A stretch of 63,414 nucleotides of DNA from Bacteroidaceae bacterium (GCA_017480685.1 JAFUSD010000164.1:1-63414); one strand, 5' to 3'; counted from the stretch's first letter, positions 18,430 through 28,052 are shown. Notes: generated from the sequence alone by a model not told the origin. Translations and numbers: made by a program.

Positions 18430-21372
18430 ATGAACAAGACTATCACCTTAGCCATTGCCTTCATGATGACAGCGATGGCCACACAGGCACAGCGCCACAT
18501 AAACTTCAACGCCAACTGGGCCATCGGCTCATCGGCCGAACTCGTCACCCTGCCCCGCGCATGGAACGAAGACGATGCGTTCCGCGTATCCATCGAGCAG
18601 CTGCCCGACTCCGTGGTGTGGTATCGCAAGACGTTCACCCTGCCCAGCCTCAAGGGCAAGCGCGTGTTCATCGAGTTCGAGGGAGTGCGTCAGGCAGCCG
18701 ACGTGTATGTGAACGACCAGCTCGTGGGCATCAGCGAAAACGGAGTCATGGCCTTCGGCTTCGACCTTACTCCCTTCGTCCATAAAGGCAAGAACCGCAT
18801 AGAGGTGAAGACCGACAACGACTGGAACTATCGCGAACGTTCGTCGAACAGCAAATACCAGTGGAACGACCGCAACTTCAACGCCAACTACGGCGGCATC
18901 ACGAAGAACGTGTGGCTGCACATCACCGGCGACGTATATCAAACCCTACCACTCTATTCCAACCTCAAGACCACCGGCACATACGTCTACCTCAAGCAAG
19001 CCGACATCGTGTCACGCACCGCCACCATAGGCGTCGAGAGCCAGGTGCACAATGCATCCAACCATCCGCAGACCCTGAGACTGCGTGCCGACATCGAGGG
19101 CACCACATCTGTATCGGCCTCCGTCACCATTGCCCCGGGCGAGACACGTATCATGCAGACACAAGTCGACATGACCGGCATGCGATGGTGGTCAGTCGGT
19201 GAAGGCAACCTCTACGATGTAGTCACCACACTCGTCGACCCGCGCGGCAAGACACTCGACGAAGTCGTCACCCGCACCGGCTTCCGCACCACCCGTTTCG
19301 GCCAGGGCATGGTGTGGCTCAACGACCGCGTTGTCCAGGTGAAAGGCTACGCACAGCGCACGAGCAACGAATGGCCGGCCGTAGGCATCAGTGTGCCAGC
19401 ATGGCTCAGCGACTACTCCAACCGCCTCATGGTCGAGAGTGGGGCCAACACCGTGCGCTGGATGCACATCACCCCGTGGAAGCAGGACATCGAGTCGTGC
19501 GACCGCGTGGGTCTCATGCAAGCCATGCCGGCAGGCGACAGCGAGAAGGACGTGGATGGCGACCGCTGGCGACAGCGCACCGAGGTCATGCGCGATGCCA
19601 TCATCTACAACCGCAACAACCCATCCATCATCTTCTACGAAGGCGGCAACGAATCCATCAGCCGCGAACATGTGATGGAACTCAAAGCCATACGCGACCT
19701 ATACGACCCCCATGGCGGACGAGCTGTCGGCTCGCGCGAGATGCTCGACATCAACGAGTCGGAATATGGCGGCGAGATGCTCTACATCAACAAAAGCGCC
19801 AAACACCCCATGTGGGCCATGGAGTACTGTCGCGACGAGGGGCTTCGCAAGAACTACGACGCCTATTCCTACCCCTACCACCCCGAAGGCGAAGGCCCGC
19901 TCCACAACGGACAGCCAGCCAACGCATACAACCACAACCAAGACGAATTCGTAGTCGAGCTCGTGCGCCGATGGTATGACTACTGGCGCGAACGTCCCGG
20001 CACCGGCACTCGTGTGAGCAGCGGAGGTGTGAAAATCATCTTCAGCGACACCAACACCCACCACCGCGGAGTGGAAAACTACCGCCGCAGCGGAGTCACC
20101 GACCCCATGCGCATACCCAAAGATGCATTCTATGCACATCAAGTCATGTGGCACGGATGGGTAGACCAGCCCAACGACACCGAAGGCTCACCCCTCGAGC
20201 CACAACTCGCCCACTACAATCAGACCTACATCGTAGGCCATTGGAACTACGAGCCCGGAGTGACAAAACCTGTTTATGTAGTATCCAACGCCAACGATGT
20301 CGAGCTCTTCCTCAACGGTCGCAGCCTCGGACACGGCCGCTGCGACTACCGTTTCCTCTACACATTCCCGCGCATCCAGTGGGAAGCAGGCACCCTCACC
20401 GCCATTGGGTACGACCGCCACGGCCGCGAACTCTCGCGCCACACCATCAGCACAGCAGGTGAGCCGGCTGCACTGCGCCTCACCACCATCGAGAACCCGC
20501 AAGGCTGGCAAGCCGACGGGGCCGACCTCATGCTCGTCGAGTTTGAGGTAGTAGATAAAGACGGACACCGCTGTCCGCTCGACAACCGTCCCGTCAGTTT
20601 CACCATCGACGGCCCAGCCGAGTGGCGCGGTGGCATAGCACAAGGTCCTGACAACTACATCCTCAGCCAGTCGCTGCCCGTCGAGTGCGGAGTGAACCGC
20701 GTGTTGCTACGCAGCACCACCAAAGCTGGCATCGTGACACTGAAGGCCGAGGCAGAAGGCCTGGCGCCACAAGTCATCAAACTTAAGACACACACCCACA
20801 CACCTTCAGCCACACAACCCGTTGCGGTAGCAAACAAACAACTCGGCCAGCCCACCTATGTGCAAACACATACCGGCATTGCCATCGCATCAGCTTCGGC
20901 CGATACCAACGGCGAGGGCGTGGGTCTGAGCTACGACGACAACGAACTCAGCGAATGGCGGGGCGGCACCGCCATCACCTACACCCTGGCCGAAGCAGCC
21001 GCGCTGTCCGACGTGTGCGTCAAGTTTGCAGGATGGCGCACAACCAACTACCCACTCGAGGTCGTGGCACACACCGCCGAAGGCGACGTAGTGGTGTGGC
21101 GCGGCATCACCCCCACCACCCTCGGCTACGTGCATCTCGACATCCAGCAGCCCGTCGTGGCACAGCGCTACACCCTACGCTCCATCGACCGCAACAGCGC
21201 GCGCCTCTCTGCTCCCAACTTCGACGACCCCGAAGCCGCGCGATTCCAGAACATAACCGAGGTGGCAGGCGGTCAAGCCAGCCAGCTCGACGCCACCACA
21301 TCCACACCTGCAACCCGACTGCAACAGCTGCGAATAGTGGAAATAGAGTTCATCAAATCACTACAACAATAA
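18430..21372 (+). CDS. Glycoside hydrolase family 2 protein
   Basis: The 980-residue protein has a signal peptide (cut near ATQAQ, residue ~21), then GH2 sugar-binding and Ig-like domains and a TIM barrel. In the barrel, NNPSIIFYEGGNES supplies the acid/base Glu of GH2 and MEYCRDEG a probable nucleophile region. The C-terminal part resembles the DUF4982 and related beta-sandwich domains of Bacteroidetes GH2 enzymes. GH2 covers beta-galactosidases, beta-glucuronidases and others; next to a PL11 lyase a role on rhamnogalacturonan side chains is likely, but the sugar cannot be read from sequence. It probably shares a transcript with the PL11 gene. Confidence 0.9.
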   Translation: MNKTITLAIAFMMTAMATQAQRHINFNANWAIGSSAELVTLPRAWNEDDAFRVSIEQLPDSVVWYRKTFTLPSLKGKRVFIEFEGVRQAADVYVNDQLVGISENGVMAFGFDLTPFVHKGKNRIEVKTDNDWNYRERSSNSKYQWNDRNFNANYGGITKNVWLHITGDVYQTLPLYSNLKTTGTYVYLKQADIVSRTATIGVESQVHNASNHPQTLRLRADIEGTTSVSASVTIAPGETRIMQTQVDMTGMRWWSVGEGNLYDVVTTLVDPRGKTLDEVVTRTGFRTTRFGQGMVWLNDRVVQVKGYAQRTSNEWPAVGISVPAWLSDYSNRLMVESGANTVRWMHITPWKQDIESCDRVGLMQAMPAGDSEKDVDGDRWRQRTEVMRDAIIYNRNNPSIIFYEGGNESISREHVMELKAIRDLYDPHGGRAVGSREMLDINESEYGGEMLYINKSAKHPMWAMEYCRDEGLRKNYDAYSYPYHPEGEGPLHNGQPANAYNHNQDEFVVELVRRWYDYWRERPGTGTRVSSGGVKIIFSDTNTHHRGVENYRRSGVTDPMRIPKDAFYAHQVMWHGWVDQPNDTEGSPLEPQLAHYNQTYIVGHWNYEPGVTKPVYVVSNANDVELFLNGRSLGHGRCDYRFLYTFPRIQWEAGTLTAIGYDRHGRELSRHTISTAGEPAALRLTTIENPQGWQADGADLMLVEFEVVDKDGHRCPLDNRPVSFTIDGPAEWRGGIAQGPDNYILSQSLPVECGVNRVLLRSTTKAGIVTLKAEAEGLAPQVIKLKTHTHTPSATQPVAVANKQLGQPTYVQTHTGIAIASASADTNGEGVGLSYDDNELSEWRGGTAITYTLAEAAALSDVCVKFAGWRTTNYPLEVVAHTAEGDVVVWRGITPTTLGYVHLDIQQPVVAQRYTLRSIDRNSARLSAPNFDDPEAARFQNITEVAGGQASQLDATTSTPATRLQQLRIVEIEFIKSLQQ

Positions 21373-21386
21373 GGAAGGCTGAAGAT

Positions 21387-21486
21387 GAGGATATCCTCAA
21401 CGACCTGCAAGGATATCCTCAACGACCTGCGAGGATATCCTCAACGACCTGCGAGGATATCCTCAACGACCTGCGAGGATATCCTT
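21387..21486. repeat. 22-bp palindromic repeat array C (5 units)
   Basis: Units start at 21387, 21409, 21431, 21453 and 21475, with the same spacer AACGACCTGC each time. Most units are GAGGATATCCTC. The left end carries GCTGAAGAT (21378-21386), which matches the right-end motif of arrays D-G read on the other strand. The array begins 14 bp after the GH2 stop. Confidence 0.92.
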
Positions 21487-21545
21487 GCAAAAACATTCAT
21501 GTATATCGACATGTTGTCAACAAGCGCCACGGTGAACGATATGGA

Positions 21546-21651
21546 TAAAAAAATAAGAGTCATATCCTCCTCGGACCTGACTCTCTCCTACTAATTTACA
21601 CTATTTAATCACCTTCAAAAGTGATAAAAAAACTAAGTGCTTCTTTTGAAT
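21546..21651 (-). ncRNA. Candidate small RNA, about 106 nt
   Basis: On the minus strand a promoter (TTG at 21686-21688, 20 nt, TAACTTTG at 21658-21665) is followed by a region that begins with an 8-bp stem (TTCAAAAG at 21643-21650 pairing with CTTTTGAA at 21614-21621) and ends in a hairpin with 7-bp arms AGAGTCA/TGACTCT (21556-21562 and 21578-21584) and a run of seven T on the minus strand. No open frame fits. I recognise no known RNA family. Confidence 0.4.
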
Positions 21652-21657
21652 CCGCCG

Positions 21658-21688
21658 CAAAGTTACAACATTATTTTGGTTCCCACAA
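21658..21688 (-). promoter_or_regulatory. Minus-strand promoter of the candidate small RNA
   Basis: TTG, 20 nt, TAACTTTG on the minus strand in a gap with no minus-strand gene for 280 bp. It lies head-to-head with the yfhO promoter. Confidence 0.5.
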
Positions 21689-21730
21689 ACAAATTACACA
21701 TTATTTTCACATACTGAGCGAAAAAATTCG

Positions 21731-21738
21731 TAACTTTG
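21731..21738 (+). promoter_or_regulatory. -7 promoter box of yfhO
   Basis: TAACTTTG lies 56 nt before the yfhO start. The expected TTG upstream is absent. Confidence 0.55.
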
Positions 21739-21793
21739 CACGCGTATTTAATGCATACATATAAATAATGTGTAACAAAACAAGACACCAAAT

Positions 21794-24394
21794 ATGTTGA
21801 AACAACTCAAATCATTCTGGGCCGAAGCACTGTGCGTAGTGCTCTTTGCCATCATTTCTTTAGTTTATTTCTATCCTGCCGATATCGACGGACGCCGTCT
21901 GTCGCAGCACGACAACAGCGCAGCCGACGGGCTGGGAGTGGAAATCAACGCCTATCGTGCAGCTCACGACGGCACTACTCCGCGCTGGACGAACAGCGCA
22001 TTCAGCGGCATGCCTACATATCAGATTGCACCATCGTACGACTCTACACGCAACCTCACAGCCATCGAGAAGGCCTACCACCTGTGGCTGCCCGACTACG
22101 TGTTCTATATCTTCATATCCATGCTGGGCTTCTACATCCTGCTGCGTGCATTCGATTTCCGTCGGTGGATGGCAGTGTTGGGAGCCATCGTGTGGGCGTT
22201 CTCAAGCTATTTCTTCATCATCATAGCAGCCGGACACATCTGGAAGGTACTCACACTGGCATACATACCGCCCACCATCGCAGGCATCGTGCTCTGCTAC
22301 CGCCGGCGCTACCTGCTGGGATGTGCAGTGACCGCATTGTTTGCAGCACTGCAAATCATGAGCAACCACGTGCAGATGACCTACTACTTCCTGCTGCCCG
22401 AAGCACTCATCGTCATAGCATATCTCATCGACGCCATCCGTCGTAAGGCACTGAAAGGCTGGATCATCGGCACTGCATCGATAGCCGTGGCAGCCGTCAT
22501 CGCAGTTGCTATCAATGCGTCAAACCTATACCACACCTACCAATATGCCAAGGACACCATGCGCGGAAAGAGCGAACTGGTGAAGGAGGGTAAGACCGAC
22601 GACCAGACCGACAGCGGACTCGAGCGCAGCTACATCACCGCATGGAGCTATGGAGTGGGTGAAACCTGGACGCTTCTCATCCCCGACGTAATGGGTGGAG
22701 CCAGCGTTCCACTGTCTGACAGCAAGACAGCCATGAGCAAGGCCAACCCCATGTTCACACAAAACGGCATCTACGGAGCATTCACCCAGTATTGGGGCGA
22801 ACAGCCAGGCACCAGCGGACCCGTATATGTAGGTGCACTCGTGTGCATGCTCTTCATCCTCTCGCTCATCATACTGCCCAACCATAGCCCGCTCAAGTGG
22901 GCACTGCTCATCGCAACCATACTGAGCATCATGCTCGCATGGGGAAAGAACTTCATGGGATTCACCGACTTCTTCATCGACCACATACCCATGTATGCCA
23001 AGTTCCGCACCGTCAGCTCCATACTCGTAGTGGCTGAGTTCTGCATACCGATGCTCGCCATGCTGGGCCTCAAGGAGTTTATCGAAGCATGTGCCGACAA
23101 AGAGCGACGCGCCTCCATGCTGCGCGCACTGACCATCAGCAGCCTCATCACTGCCGGCATCTGCATCGTCTTCGCACTACATCCCACCATCATGGGCGAC
23201 TGCATCTCAACCACCGACCGCAACGCACTCGACACCTACACCACCCGCGGATACTTCGACCAGGCAACTGCCAGCCAGATACTCATGAGCCTCTCGCAGA
23301 TGCGTGCCGCCATGGTGAGCAGCGATGCATGGCGTTCGGCCATCATCATCATCATCGGAGCCTTCTTCCTCTGGCGCATGTACCGAGGCAATAAGCGCAC
23401 ATTGTTCATCCCCAACTACGTATATATCATCGCTATATGCCTCGTCGACATGTGGATGGTCAACAAGCGCTACCTCAACGACTCCATGTTCGAAACCCCA
23501 CGCACAGCCACAGCCGTGCAACCCTCGGATGCCGACCGCCTCATACTCTCCACTTCGGGCGACGGACGCAACTACCGTGTGCTCAACCTCACCGTCAGCA
23601 CCTTCAACGACAACACCACATCGTTCTTCTTCAGCAGCATAGGTGGATATCATGCTGCCAAACTGCGCCGCTATCAAGAGCTCGTAGAGGAACATATCGC
23701 AACCGAAGTGCCCAAGATATACACCCTCCTGCAGTCAGCACCGCTCGACTCGGCCGCCACACATTCCGCCCTCGGCATGCCTGTCTACGACCTCCGTGCG
23801 GCAGGGGCCGAAGAGCAACTGCCCGTGCTCAACATGCTCAATGCCCGGTGGTTCATCCTCGCGGGTCAAGGCGGAGCACGCATCCCCATCGAAAACAACA
23901 GCGCACTGGGCAACGCATGGTTTGTCGACAACGTGAAATACGTCGATAATGCCAACGAAGAAATCGAAGCACTCCACACCGTGTCACCACGCCACACGGC
24001 AGTCATCGACCGCACATTTGCATCTTCACTCCATGGCAAGACACTCGACACGGCAGCCTCCGACTCAACTGCCACCATACGCCAGACACACCTCGATGCC
24101 GACGAAGTGAGCTACGAAGTAGAGTCGCTCAACGGAGGTCTCGTGGTATTCTCCGAGATATACTACCCCGGATGGCGCGCCACCATCGATGGCACCGAAA
24201 GCCCCATCGTTCGTGCCGACTACGTGCTGCGAGCCATGTATGTGCCAGCCGGACGTCACACCATCCAGATGCAGTTCCGTCCCGACTCAGTAAGCACCAC
24301 CGAGACCATCGCCAACATATCCTTCTACATACTCATCGCCCTCCTCGCTTCTGCTGTAGTATTCGGATGGTTCCGCCGCAAGAAGGCAAAGTGA
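21794..24394 (+). CDS. YfhO-family multi-pass membrane protein
   Basis: The 866-residue protein has about a dozen membrane segments (for example AEALCVVLFAIISLVYFY near the N-terminus and ISFYILIALLASAVVFGWF at the C-terminus) and a soluble C-terminal part with VVFSEIYYPGWRATIDG, typical of the YfhO family. Members resemble integral membrane glycosyltransferases of the GT-C type; in Firmicutes YfhO glycosylates lipoteichoic acid, whereas in Bacteroidetes the substrate is unknown. Residues such as HDNSAADGLGVEINAYRA near 35-55 lie in the first periplasmic loop where the family has acidic residues. It has its own promoter and converges on holB. Confidence 0.9.
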   Translation: MLKQLKSFWAEALCVVLFAIISLVYFYPADIDGRRLSQHDNSAADGLGVEINAYRAAHDGTTPRWTNSAFSGMPTYQIAPSYDSTRNLTAIEKAYHLWLPDYVFYIFISMLGFYILLRAFDFRRWMAVLGAIVWAFSSYFFIIIAAGHIWKVLTLAYIPPTIAGIVLCYRRRYLLGCAVTALFAALQIMSNHVQMTYYFLLPEALIVIAYLIDAIRRKALKGWIIGTASIAVAAVIAVAINASNLYHTYQYAKDTMRGKSELVKEGKTDDQTDSGLERSYITAWSYGVGETWTLLIPDVMGGASVPLSDSKTAMSKANPMFTQNGIYGAFTQYWGEQPGTSGPVYVGALVCMLFILSLIILPNHSPLKWALLIATILSIMLAWGKNFMGFTDFFIDHIPMYAKFRTVSSILVVAEFCIPMLAMLGLKEFIEACADKERRASMLRALTISSLITAGICIVFALHPTIMGDCISTTDRNALDTYTTRGYFDQATASQILMSLSQMRAAMVSSDAWRSAIIIIIGAFFLWRMYRGNKRTLFIPNYVYIIAICLVDMWMVNKRYLNDSMFETPRTATAVQPSDADRLILSTSGDGRNYRVLNLTVSTFNDNTTSFFFSSIGGYHAAKLRRYQELVEEHIATEVPKIYTLLQSAPLDSAATHSALGMPVYDLRAAGAEEQLPVLNMLNARWFILAGQGGARIPIENNSALGNAWFVDNVKYVDNANEEIEALHTVSPRHTAVIDRTFASSLHGKTLDTAASDSTATIRQTHLDADEVSYEVESLNGGLVVFSEIYYPGWRATIDGTESPIVRADYVLRAMYVPAGRHTIQMQFRPDSVSTTETIANISFYILIALLASAVVFGWFRRKKAK

Positions 24395-24397
24395 TAA

Positions 24398-24450
24398 TTC
24401 ACTTCCTTCAACTTTTGCAAGTGCCACTTGCAAAAGTTGAAGGAAGTGAA
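24398..24450. terminator. Perfect 26-bp inverted repeat between yfhO and holB
   Basis: The left arm 24398-24423 begins TTCACTTCCTTCAACTTTTG, and the right arm 24425-24450 is its exact reverse complement with one base between them. It lies between two converging genes and could stop both transcripts, but no T-run follows on either strand. Confidence 0.6.
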
Positions 24451-24475
24451 GGGAATGGAAGAAAAGTTTCACTTA

Positions 24476-25552
24476 TCATCGGTTCTTGATGAGCACTATC
24501 ATCTTGAGGGCGAAATCGAAGAAGATGATTTTGGCGTTGCCGTTCTGGGCGATGTCGCGATAGCAGAGCTGTAGTTCGTCCATGATGCCTATGACGTTGC
24601 GCTCGTTGATATAGGGTGCGAATTTGACGGCAAACTCGGCCTCATCGCGGTTCATGTAGTTGAGGTCGGGGTTGTGGAAGTTGTAGATGAAGTTCTCGCG
24701 TATCATGCGCTGGCAGTAGTCGAGGAAGCGTTTCTGTCGTTCGCGTCCCATGGCTGCCACTTCGTCGCTCCATGCTTTCATCTCACGTACACGTCGCATA
24801 TAGCTGAGTCGCATAAGGCTTTTAAACTGTTCGAGGAAGGCATCGGTTTCTGAGTGTCCCATTATCTGCCTTATGGCTGCGCACATGTTTCCGTAGCTGG
24901 TACGTGCTATGCCTGCTGCCATCTGTGGGTCTACATGGTACTGGCTGACGAGTGTGGCGTTGATGTCGGCTTCGGCCAGTGGTGGTACTTCGATGGTCTG
25001 ACAGCGGCTACGCACGGTGGTGAGCATTTGCTCTGGATGTTCACTCACCAGAATGAAGAGTGTTGACTGTGGTGGTTCTTCGAGCAACTTGAGCAGTTTG
25101 TTTGCACACTCGGCATTCATCTTCTCTGGCAGCCAGATGATGCATACCTTGTATCCGCCTTGACTTGATTTGAGGTTCAGTTTGCGCAGCAGTGATTCGC
25201 TTTCTTCGACATATATGGTGAGTTGTTGGTTTTCGGCTCCTATGGCTTCCATCCATTCTGTATAGCCGAAGTATGGTGCAGCGAGCACCATTTCGCGCCA
25301 CTGACGCACGAAGACATCGCTTGTTGTTGGCTTGGAGTCTTTCTTGAAGACGGGGAAAGTGAAGTGGAGGTCGGGGTGTTCGAGGCGCGCCATCATGGCT
25401 GGTGCATCGAGCAGACGTGTTGCCAGCTGCAGGGCGAGGGCGTATGCTCCGTTGCCTTCGGGGCCTGAAAGCAGCAGTGCGTGGGGCAGGCGTCCGGCAT
25501 TGATTTCGGCGTTGAGGCGGTTGCTTATTGCTTGGTTTACGATGGGGTTCAT
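24476..25552 (-). CDS. holB: DNA polymerase III delta' subunit (clamp loader)
   Basis: The 358-residue protein begins with the AAA+ pattern of clamp-loader subunits: RLPHALLLSGPEGNGAYALA near residues 21-40 and KVCIIWLPEKMNAECANKLLKLLEEPP with the sensor region (TVRSRC) after it. The P-loop reads GPEGNGAY, so the Lys and Ser/Thr needed for ATP binding are missing, as in the inactive delta' of E. coli. It would help load the sliding clamp. The start overlaps metF by 4 bp, so both genes form one transcript. Confidence 0.92.
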   Translation of the reverse strand: MNPIVNQAISNRLNAEINAGRLPHALLLSGPEGNGAYALALQLATRLLDAPAMMARLEHPDLHFTFPVFKKDSKPTTSDVFVRQWREMVLAAPYFGYTEWMEAIGAENQQLTIYVEESESLLRKLNLKSSQGGYKVCIIWLPEKMNAECANKLLKLLEEPPQSTLFILVSEHPEQMLTTVRSRCQTIEVPPLAEADINATLVSQYHVDPQMAAGIARTSYGNMCAAIRQIMGHSETDAFLEQFKSLMRLSYMRRVREMKAWSDEVAAMGRERQKRFLDYCQRMIRENFIYNFHNPDLNYMNRDEAEFAVKFAPYINERNVIGIMDELQLCYRDIAQNGNAKIIFFDFALKMIVLIKNR

Positions 25553-26469
25553 AACACTTGGTTGAGGATTTTACGTATGCTGTCGGTGGCCGACATGGTG
25601 TAGAAGTGTATGGCTGGTATGCCGTGGGCCTTGAGGTCGCGACACTGGCCGACGGCCCACTCCACTCCTATCTGCGCTATCTGTGACTCGTCGGCTGCGG
25701 TGGCTGCCGCTTCGGCCAGTGGCTGCGGTATGTCGACATGGAAGGTCTTGGGCACGATGGTGAGTTGGCTGCGCTTGGTGAGGGGTTTGAGCGCGGGTAT
25801 GATGGGTATGGTGACTCCTGCCTTGCGTGCTTGCTCTACGAACTGGTAGTAACGGGTGTTGTCATAGAAGAGTTGGGTGACGGCATACTTGGCTCCGAGG
25901 TCTTGTTTTAGTTTCAGCACACTGATGTCGGCATCGAGGTTGGGGGCTTCTTCGTGTTTCTCGGGATATGCTGCCACCCCGAATGTGAATGGTGTGCCTT
26001 TCACTTTGATTTCAGAGCCGTCGATGAAGTGTCCGCCGTTGAAGTTGTTGATATGTTCGATGAGTTCGGTGGCGTGGCTGTAGCCTCCGGGCTCGGGTCG
26101 GAACTGCCGTTCGTCGGCTGCCTTGTCGCCACGTAGTGCGAATATCTCGGTCATGCCGAGGAACTGCAGGTCGAGCAGCATGTATTCGATGTCCTCGGCT
26201 GTGAAGCCGGAGCACACGAGGTGTGGCACCACCTTTATATTATATCGTTGCATGATGGCGCTTGCCACGGCTATGGTGCCGGGCCGGCGGCGCAGGCGTG
26301 AGCGATGGAAGGAGCCGTCGGGCTGTTCGGTGTAGACATACTCGCTGCGGTGGGTGGTGATGTTGATGTATTTTGGGCCGAACTCCATCAGTTGATCGAT
26401 GGTTGAGAAGAGGCTGCCGGTGCCTGTTCCCTTGAGTGGCGGCAGGACTTCGAATGAAAACTGAAACAT
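25549..26469 (-). CDS. metF: 5,10-methylenetetrahydrofolate reductase
   Basis: The 306-residue protein has the MetF pattern: FSFEVLPPLKGTG at the start, the FAD-site segment IFALRGD near 130 and YAVTQLFYDNTRYYQFV further on. It reduces methylene-THF to methyl-THF for methionine synthesis in the cytoplasm. Length is typical. It is first of a two-gene group with holB. Its leader carries the 21-nt motif shared with purE and infB, ending 6 nt before the AUG. Confidence 0.96.
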   Translation of the reverse strand: MFQFSFEVLPPLKGTGTGSLFSTIDQLMEFGPKYINITTHRSEYVYTEQPDGSFHRSRLRRRPGTIAVASAIMQRYNIKVVPHLVCSGFTAEDIEYMLLDLQFLGMTEIFALRGDKAADERQFRPEPGGYSHATELIEHINNFNGGHFIDGSEIKVKGTPFTFGVAAYPEKHEEAPNLDADISVLKLKQDLGAKYAVTQLFYDNTRYYQFVEQARKAGVTIPIIPALKPLTKRSQLTIVPKTFHVDIPQPLAEAAATAADESQIAQIGVEWAVGQCRDLKAHGIPAIHFYTMSATDSIRKILNQVL

Positions 26470-26475
26470 GATGTT

Positions 26476-26496
26476 ATTTACTATTTGACGATTTAC
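26476..26496 (-). promoter_or_regulatory. Shared leader motif upstream of metF
   Basis: On the minus strand GTAAATCGTCAAATAGTAAA plus T, ending 6 nt before the AUG. The same 21 nt occur before purE at the same distance, and a 19/21 match before infB. Two further GTAAATC copies extend upstream. Confidence 0.6.
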
Positions 26497-26589
26497 GATT
26501 TACGATTTATCCGACGATTTGGTTATTTTATGCTTTATCAGCCGCAATGCTCATTTACGAATTGTGGATTGACTCTTGTTTTGGCATTA

Positions 26590-26619
26590 CAAAGGTAAGG
26601 ATTAATTGATAATTGACAA
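26590..26619 (-). promoter_or_regulatory. Promoter of metF-holB
   Basis: On the minus strand TTG (26617-26619), 19 nt, TACCTTTG (26590-26597). It overlaps an ATAATTGACAATTG-type repeat like that near the acpP promoter. Confidence 0.7.
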
Positions 26620-26715
26620 TTGATAATTGATAATTAATTGCAACTCGCACATATAAAAAACGGTGTCGGAGGGAAAAAATCGCCCTCATTGCATCAATTT
26701 ATTATCAATTTGCGA

Positions 26716-26745
26716 TTGTCGGTTGTCGATTATTTCGTACCTTTG
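26716..26745 (+). promoter_or_regulatory. Promoter of rplS
   Basis: TTG (26716-26718), 19 nt, TACCTTTG (26738-26745). It is followed by a leader of about 85 nt before the AUG at 26838. Confidence 0.7.
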
Positions 26746-26837
26746 CACTCGCTTTAGCGAAGCCGCTGTCTGAGGATGAGATACCAGAGAATGCTTCGTT
26801 GGAACATCATTAACCAATAAACAAACAGAAGAATAGA

Positions 26838-27206
26838 ATGGATTTGATTAAAGTTGCCGAAGAGGCATTTGCCACCGGCAAAGAGTTCCCTAAGTTCAAA
26901 GCAGGTGACACTATCACAGTTGCTTACAAAATCATCGAAGGTTCGAAAGAGCGTATCCAGCTCTACCGCGGTGTAGTTATCAAGATTTCGGGCGAAGGCC
27001 AGAAGAAGCGTTTCACCGTCCGCAAGATGTCGGGCACTGTAGGTGTGGAGCGTATTTTCCCTATCGAATCGCCAAACATCGACAGCATCACTATCAACAA
27101 GGTTGGTAAGGTGCGCCGCGCTAAGCTCTACTACCTGCGCAACCTCACTGGTAAGAAGGCTCGTATCAAGGAGAAACTCGTTCGCAAGAACGTGGTCGAC
27201 GATTGA
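26838..27206 (+). CDS. rplS: 50S ribosomal protein L19
   Basis: The 122-residue basic protein has the full L19 pattern: [31 protein letters not shown] and [23 protein letters not shown]. It sits at the interface of the two ribosomal subunits. It is alone on its transcript, with its own promoter and a strong terminator 32 bp after the stop. Confidence 0.98.
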   Translation: MDLIKVAEEAFATGKEFPKFKAGDTITVAYKIIEGSKERIQLYRGVVIKISGEGQKKRFTVRKMSGTVGVERIFPIESPNIDSITINKVGKVRRAKLYYLRNLTGKKARIKEKLVRKNVVDD

Positions 27207-27237
27207 TGAGCTGCCAAGTGGCATAAAAAAAGACCTT

Positions 27238-27285
27238 AAATGCTATATGAGCCCCTACACGGAGGCTTGTATAGCATTTTTTTTG
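27238..27285 (+). terminator. Terminator of rplS
   Basis: AAATGCTATA (27238-27247) pairs with TATAGCATTT (27270-27279) and is followed by more T. A run of A before the stem makes it work for the opposite strand as well, where the glycosylase gene ends at 27317. Confidence 0.85.
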
Positions 27286-27316
27286 CAGGCATGGCTGCAG
27301 GTAGTGGTTTGTGGGG

Positions 27317-27952
27317 TCAGTCGATGAGTTGTGCCAGCTGAAACATGCGTCTGTAGGCTTCCACTTTCCTGTCCAGTGACAGCGGGTATGCCCGCGATGA
27401 CGATGGCAGGCGGTAGACGAGCAGCGGGTGTGGCCGTGGGTGTTGTGTGGCCGATGGTGTATACTCCACATACTCGCCTACTGCCGGCACATGGTCTATC
27501 CCAAGTATGTTGACCAGTGTGGATGCAGCCAGATTGCCTGTGACGGCAATAATCTGGAGCTGGCTGAGGGGCCTGATGAGTGTAGGGATGTCGGTGGGGG
27601 TCACCATCTCGAGATATTTGTCGGACGCCCCACCGCGCAGGCGTCGCACGACTTGCATCGTGTCGAAGTAGCCGATGCCTGTGCGTTCGAGAAACGGACG
27701 TATGAGGTCGAGGCGGAATGTGCGGGCACTGGTGTCGACAAAGTGCAGAGAGTCGCCGAAGAAGATGCTGCCTATGATGCGCCAGTGGTCGTTGATATAG
27801 TTGGGATAGAAGAACGGCATGCACCACCGGTGCTGCCCTGGAGGGAAACTGCCGAGGAAGAGCACGCGTGTGGCAACCGGGAGGAATGGCTGGAGCGGAT
27901 GGTGTTCCACCACTGGTGCCGACGTGGTGGCGGGTGTGTTTTCGAGTCTCAT
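27317..27952 (-). CDS. Uracil-DNA glycosylase family protein (MUG-like)
   Basis: The 211-residue product has the core of the uracil-DNA glycosylase superfamily: VLFLGSFPPGQHRWCMPFFYPN near residues 29-50 (the water-activating loop region) followed by DHWRIIGSIF. Such enzymes remove uracil or mispaired thymine from DNA. The second loop with its His is not plain, so the exact subgroup is uncertain. A longer frame overlapping it (27255-27989) gives a Pro/His/Arg-rich sequence and is rejected. It converges with rplS and has a -7 box TATCTTTG (27970-27977) just upstream. Confidence 0.82.
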   Translation of the reverse strand: MRLENTPATTSAPVVEHHPLQPFLPVATRVLFLGSFPPGQHRWCMPFFYPNYINDHWRIIGSIFFGDSLHFVDTSARTFRLDLIRPFLERTGIGYFDTMQVVRRLRGGASDKYLEMVTPTDIPTLIRPLSQLQIIAVTGNLAASTLVNILGIDHVPAVGEYVEYTPSATQHPRPHPLLVYRLPSSSRAYPLSLDRKVEAYRRMFQLAQLID

Positions 27953-28041
27953 AGTTGGTTATTTTTGTGCAAAGATACACATTTTTCATGGATTATAGCT
28001 GTTCTCAGACTTATAATCGGCATACTCACAGATTTATTTCG

Positions 28042-28049
28042 TAACTTTG
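28042..28049 (+). promoter_or_regulatory. -7 box in front of the glycosyltransferase remnant
   Basis: TAACTTTG, 34 nt before the remnant AUG. This is probably the original glycosyltransferase promoter, now separated from the gene by the restriction-modification cassette. Confidence 0.5.
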
Positions 28050-28052
28050 CAG

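Noticed and set aside
27255..27989. Longer frame overlapping the glycosylase gene
   Set aside because: Pro/His/Arg-rich low-complexity product; the other frame shows a clear glycosylase motif.
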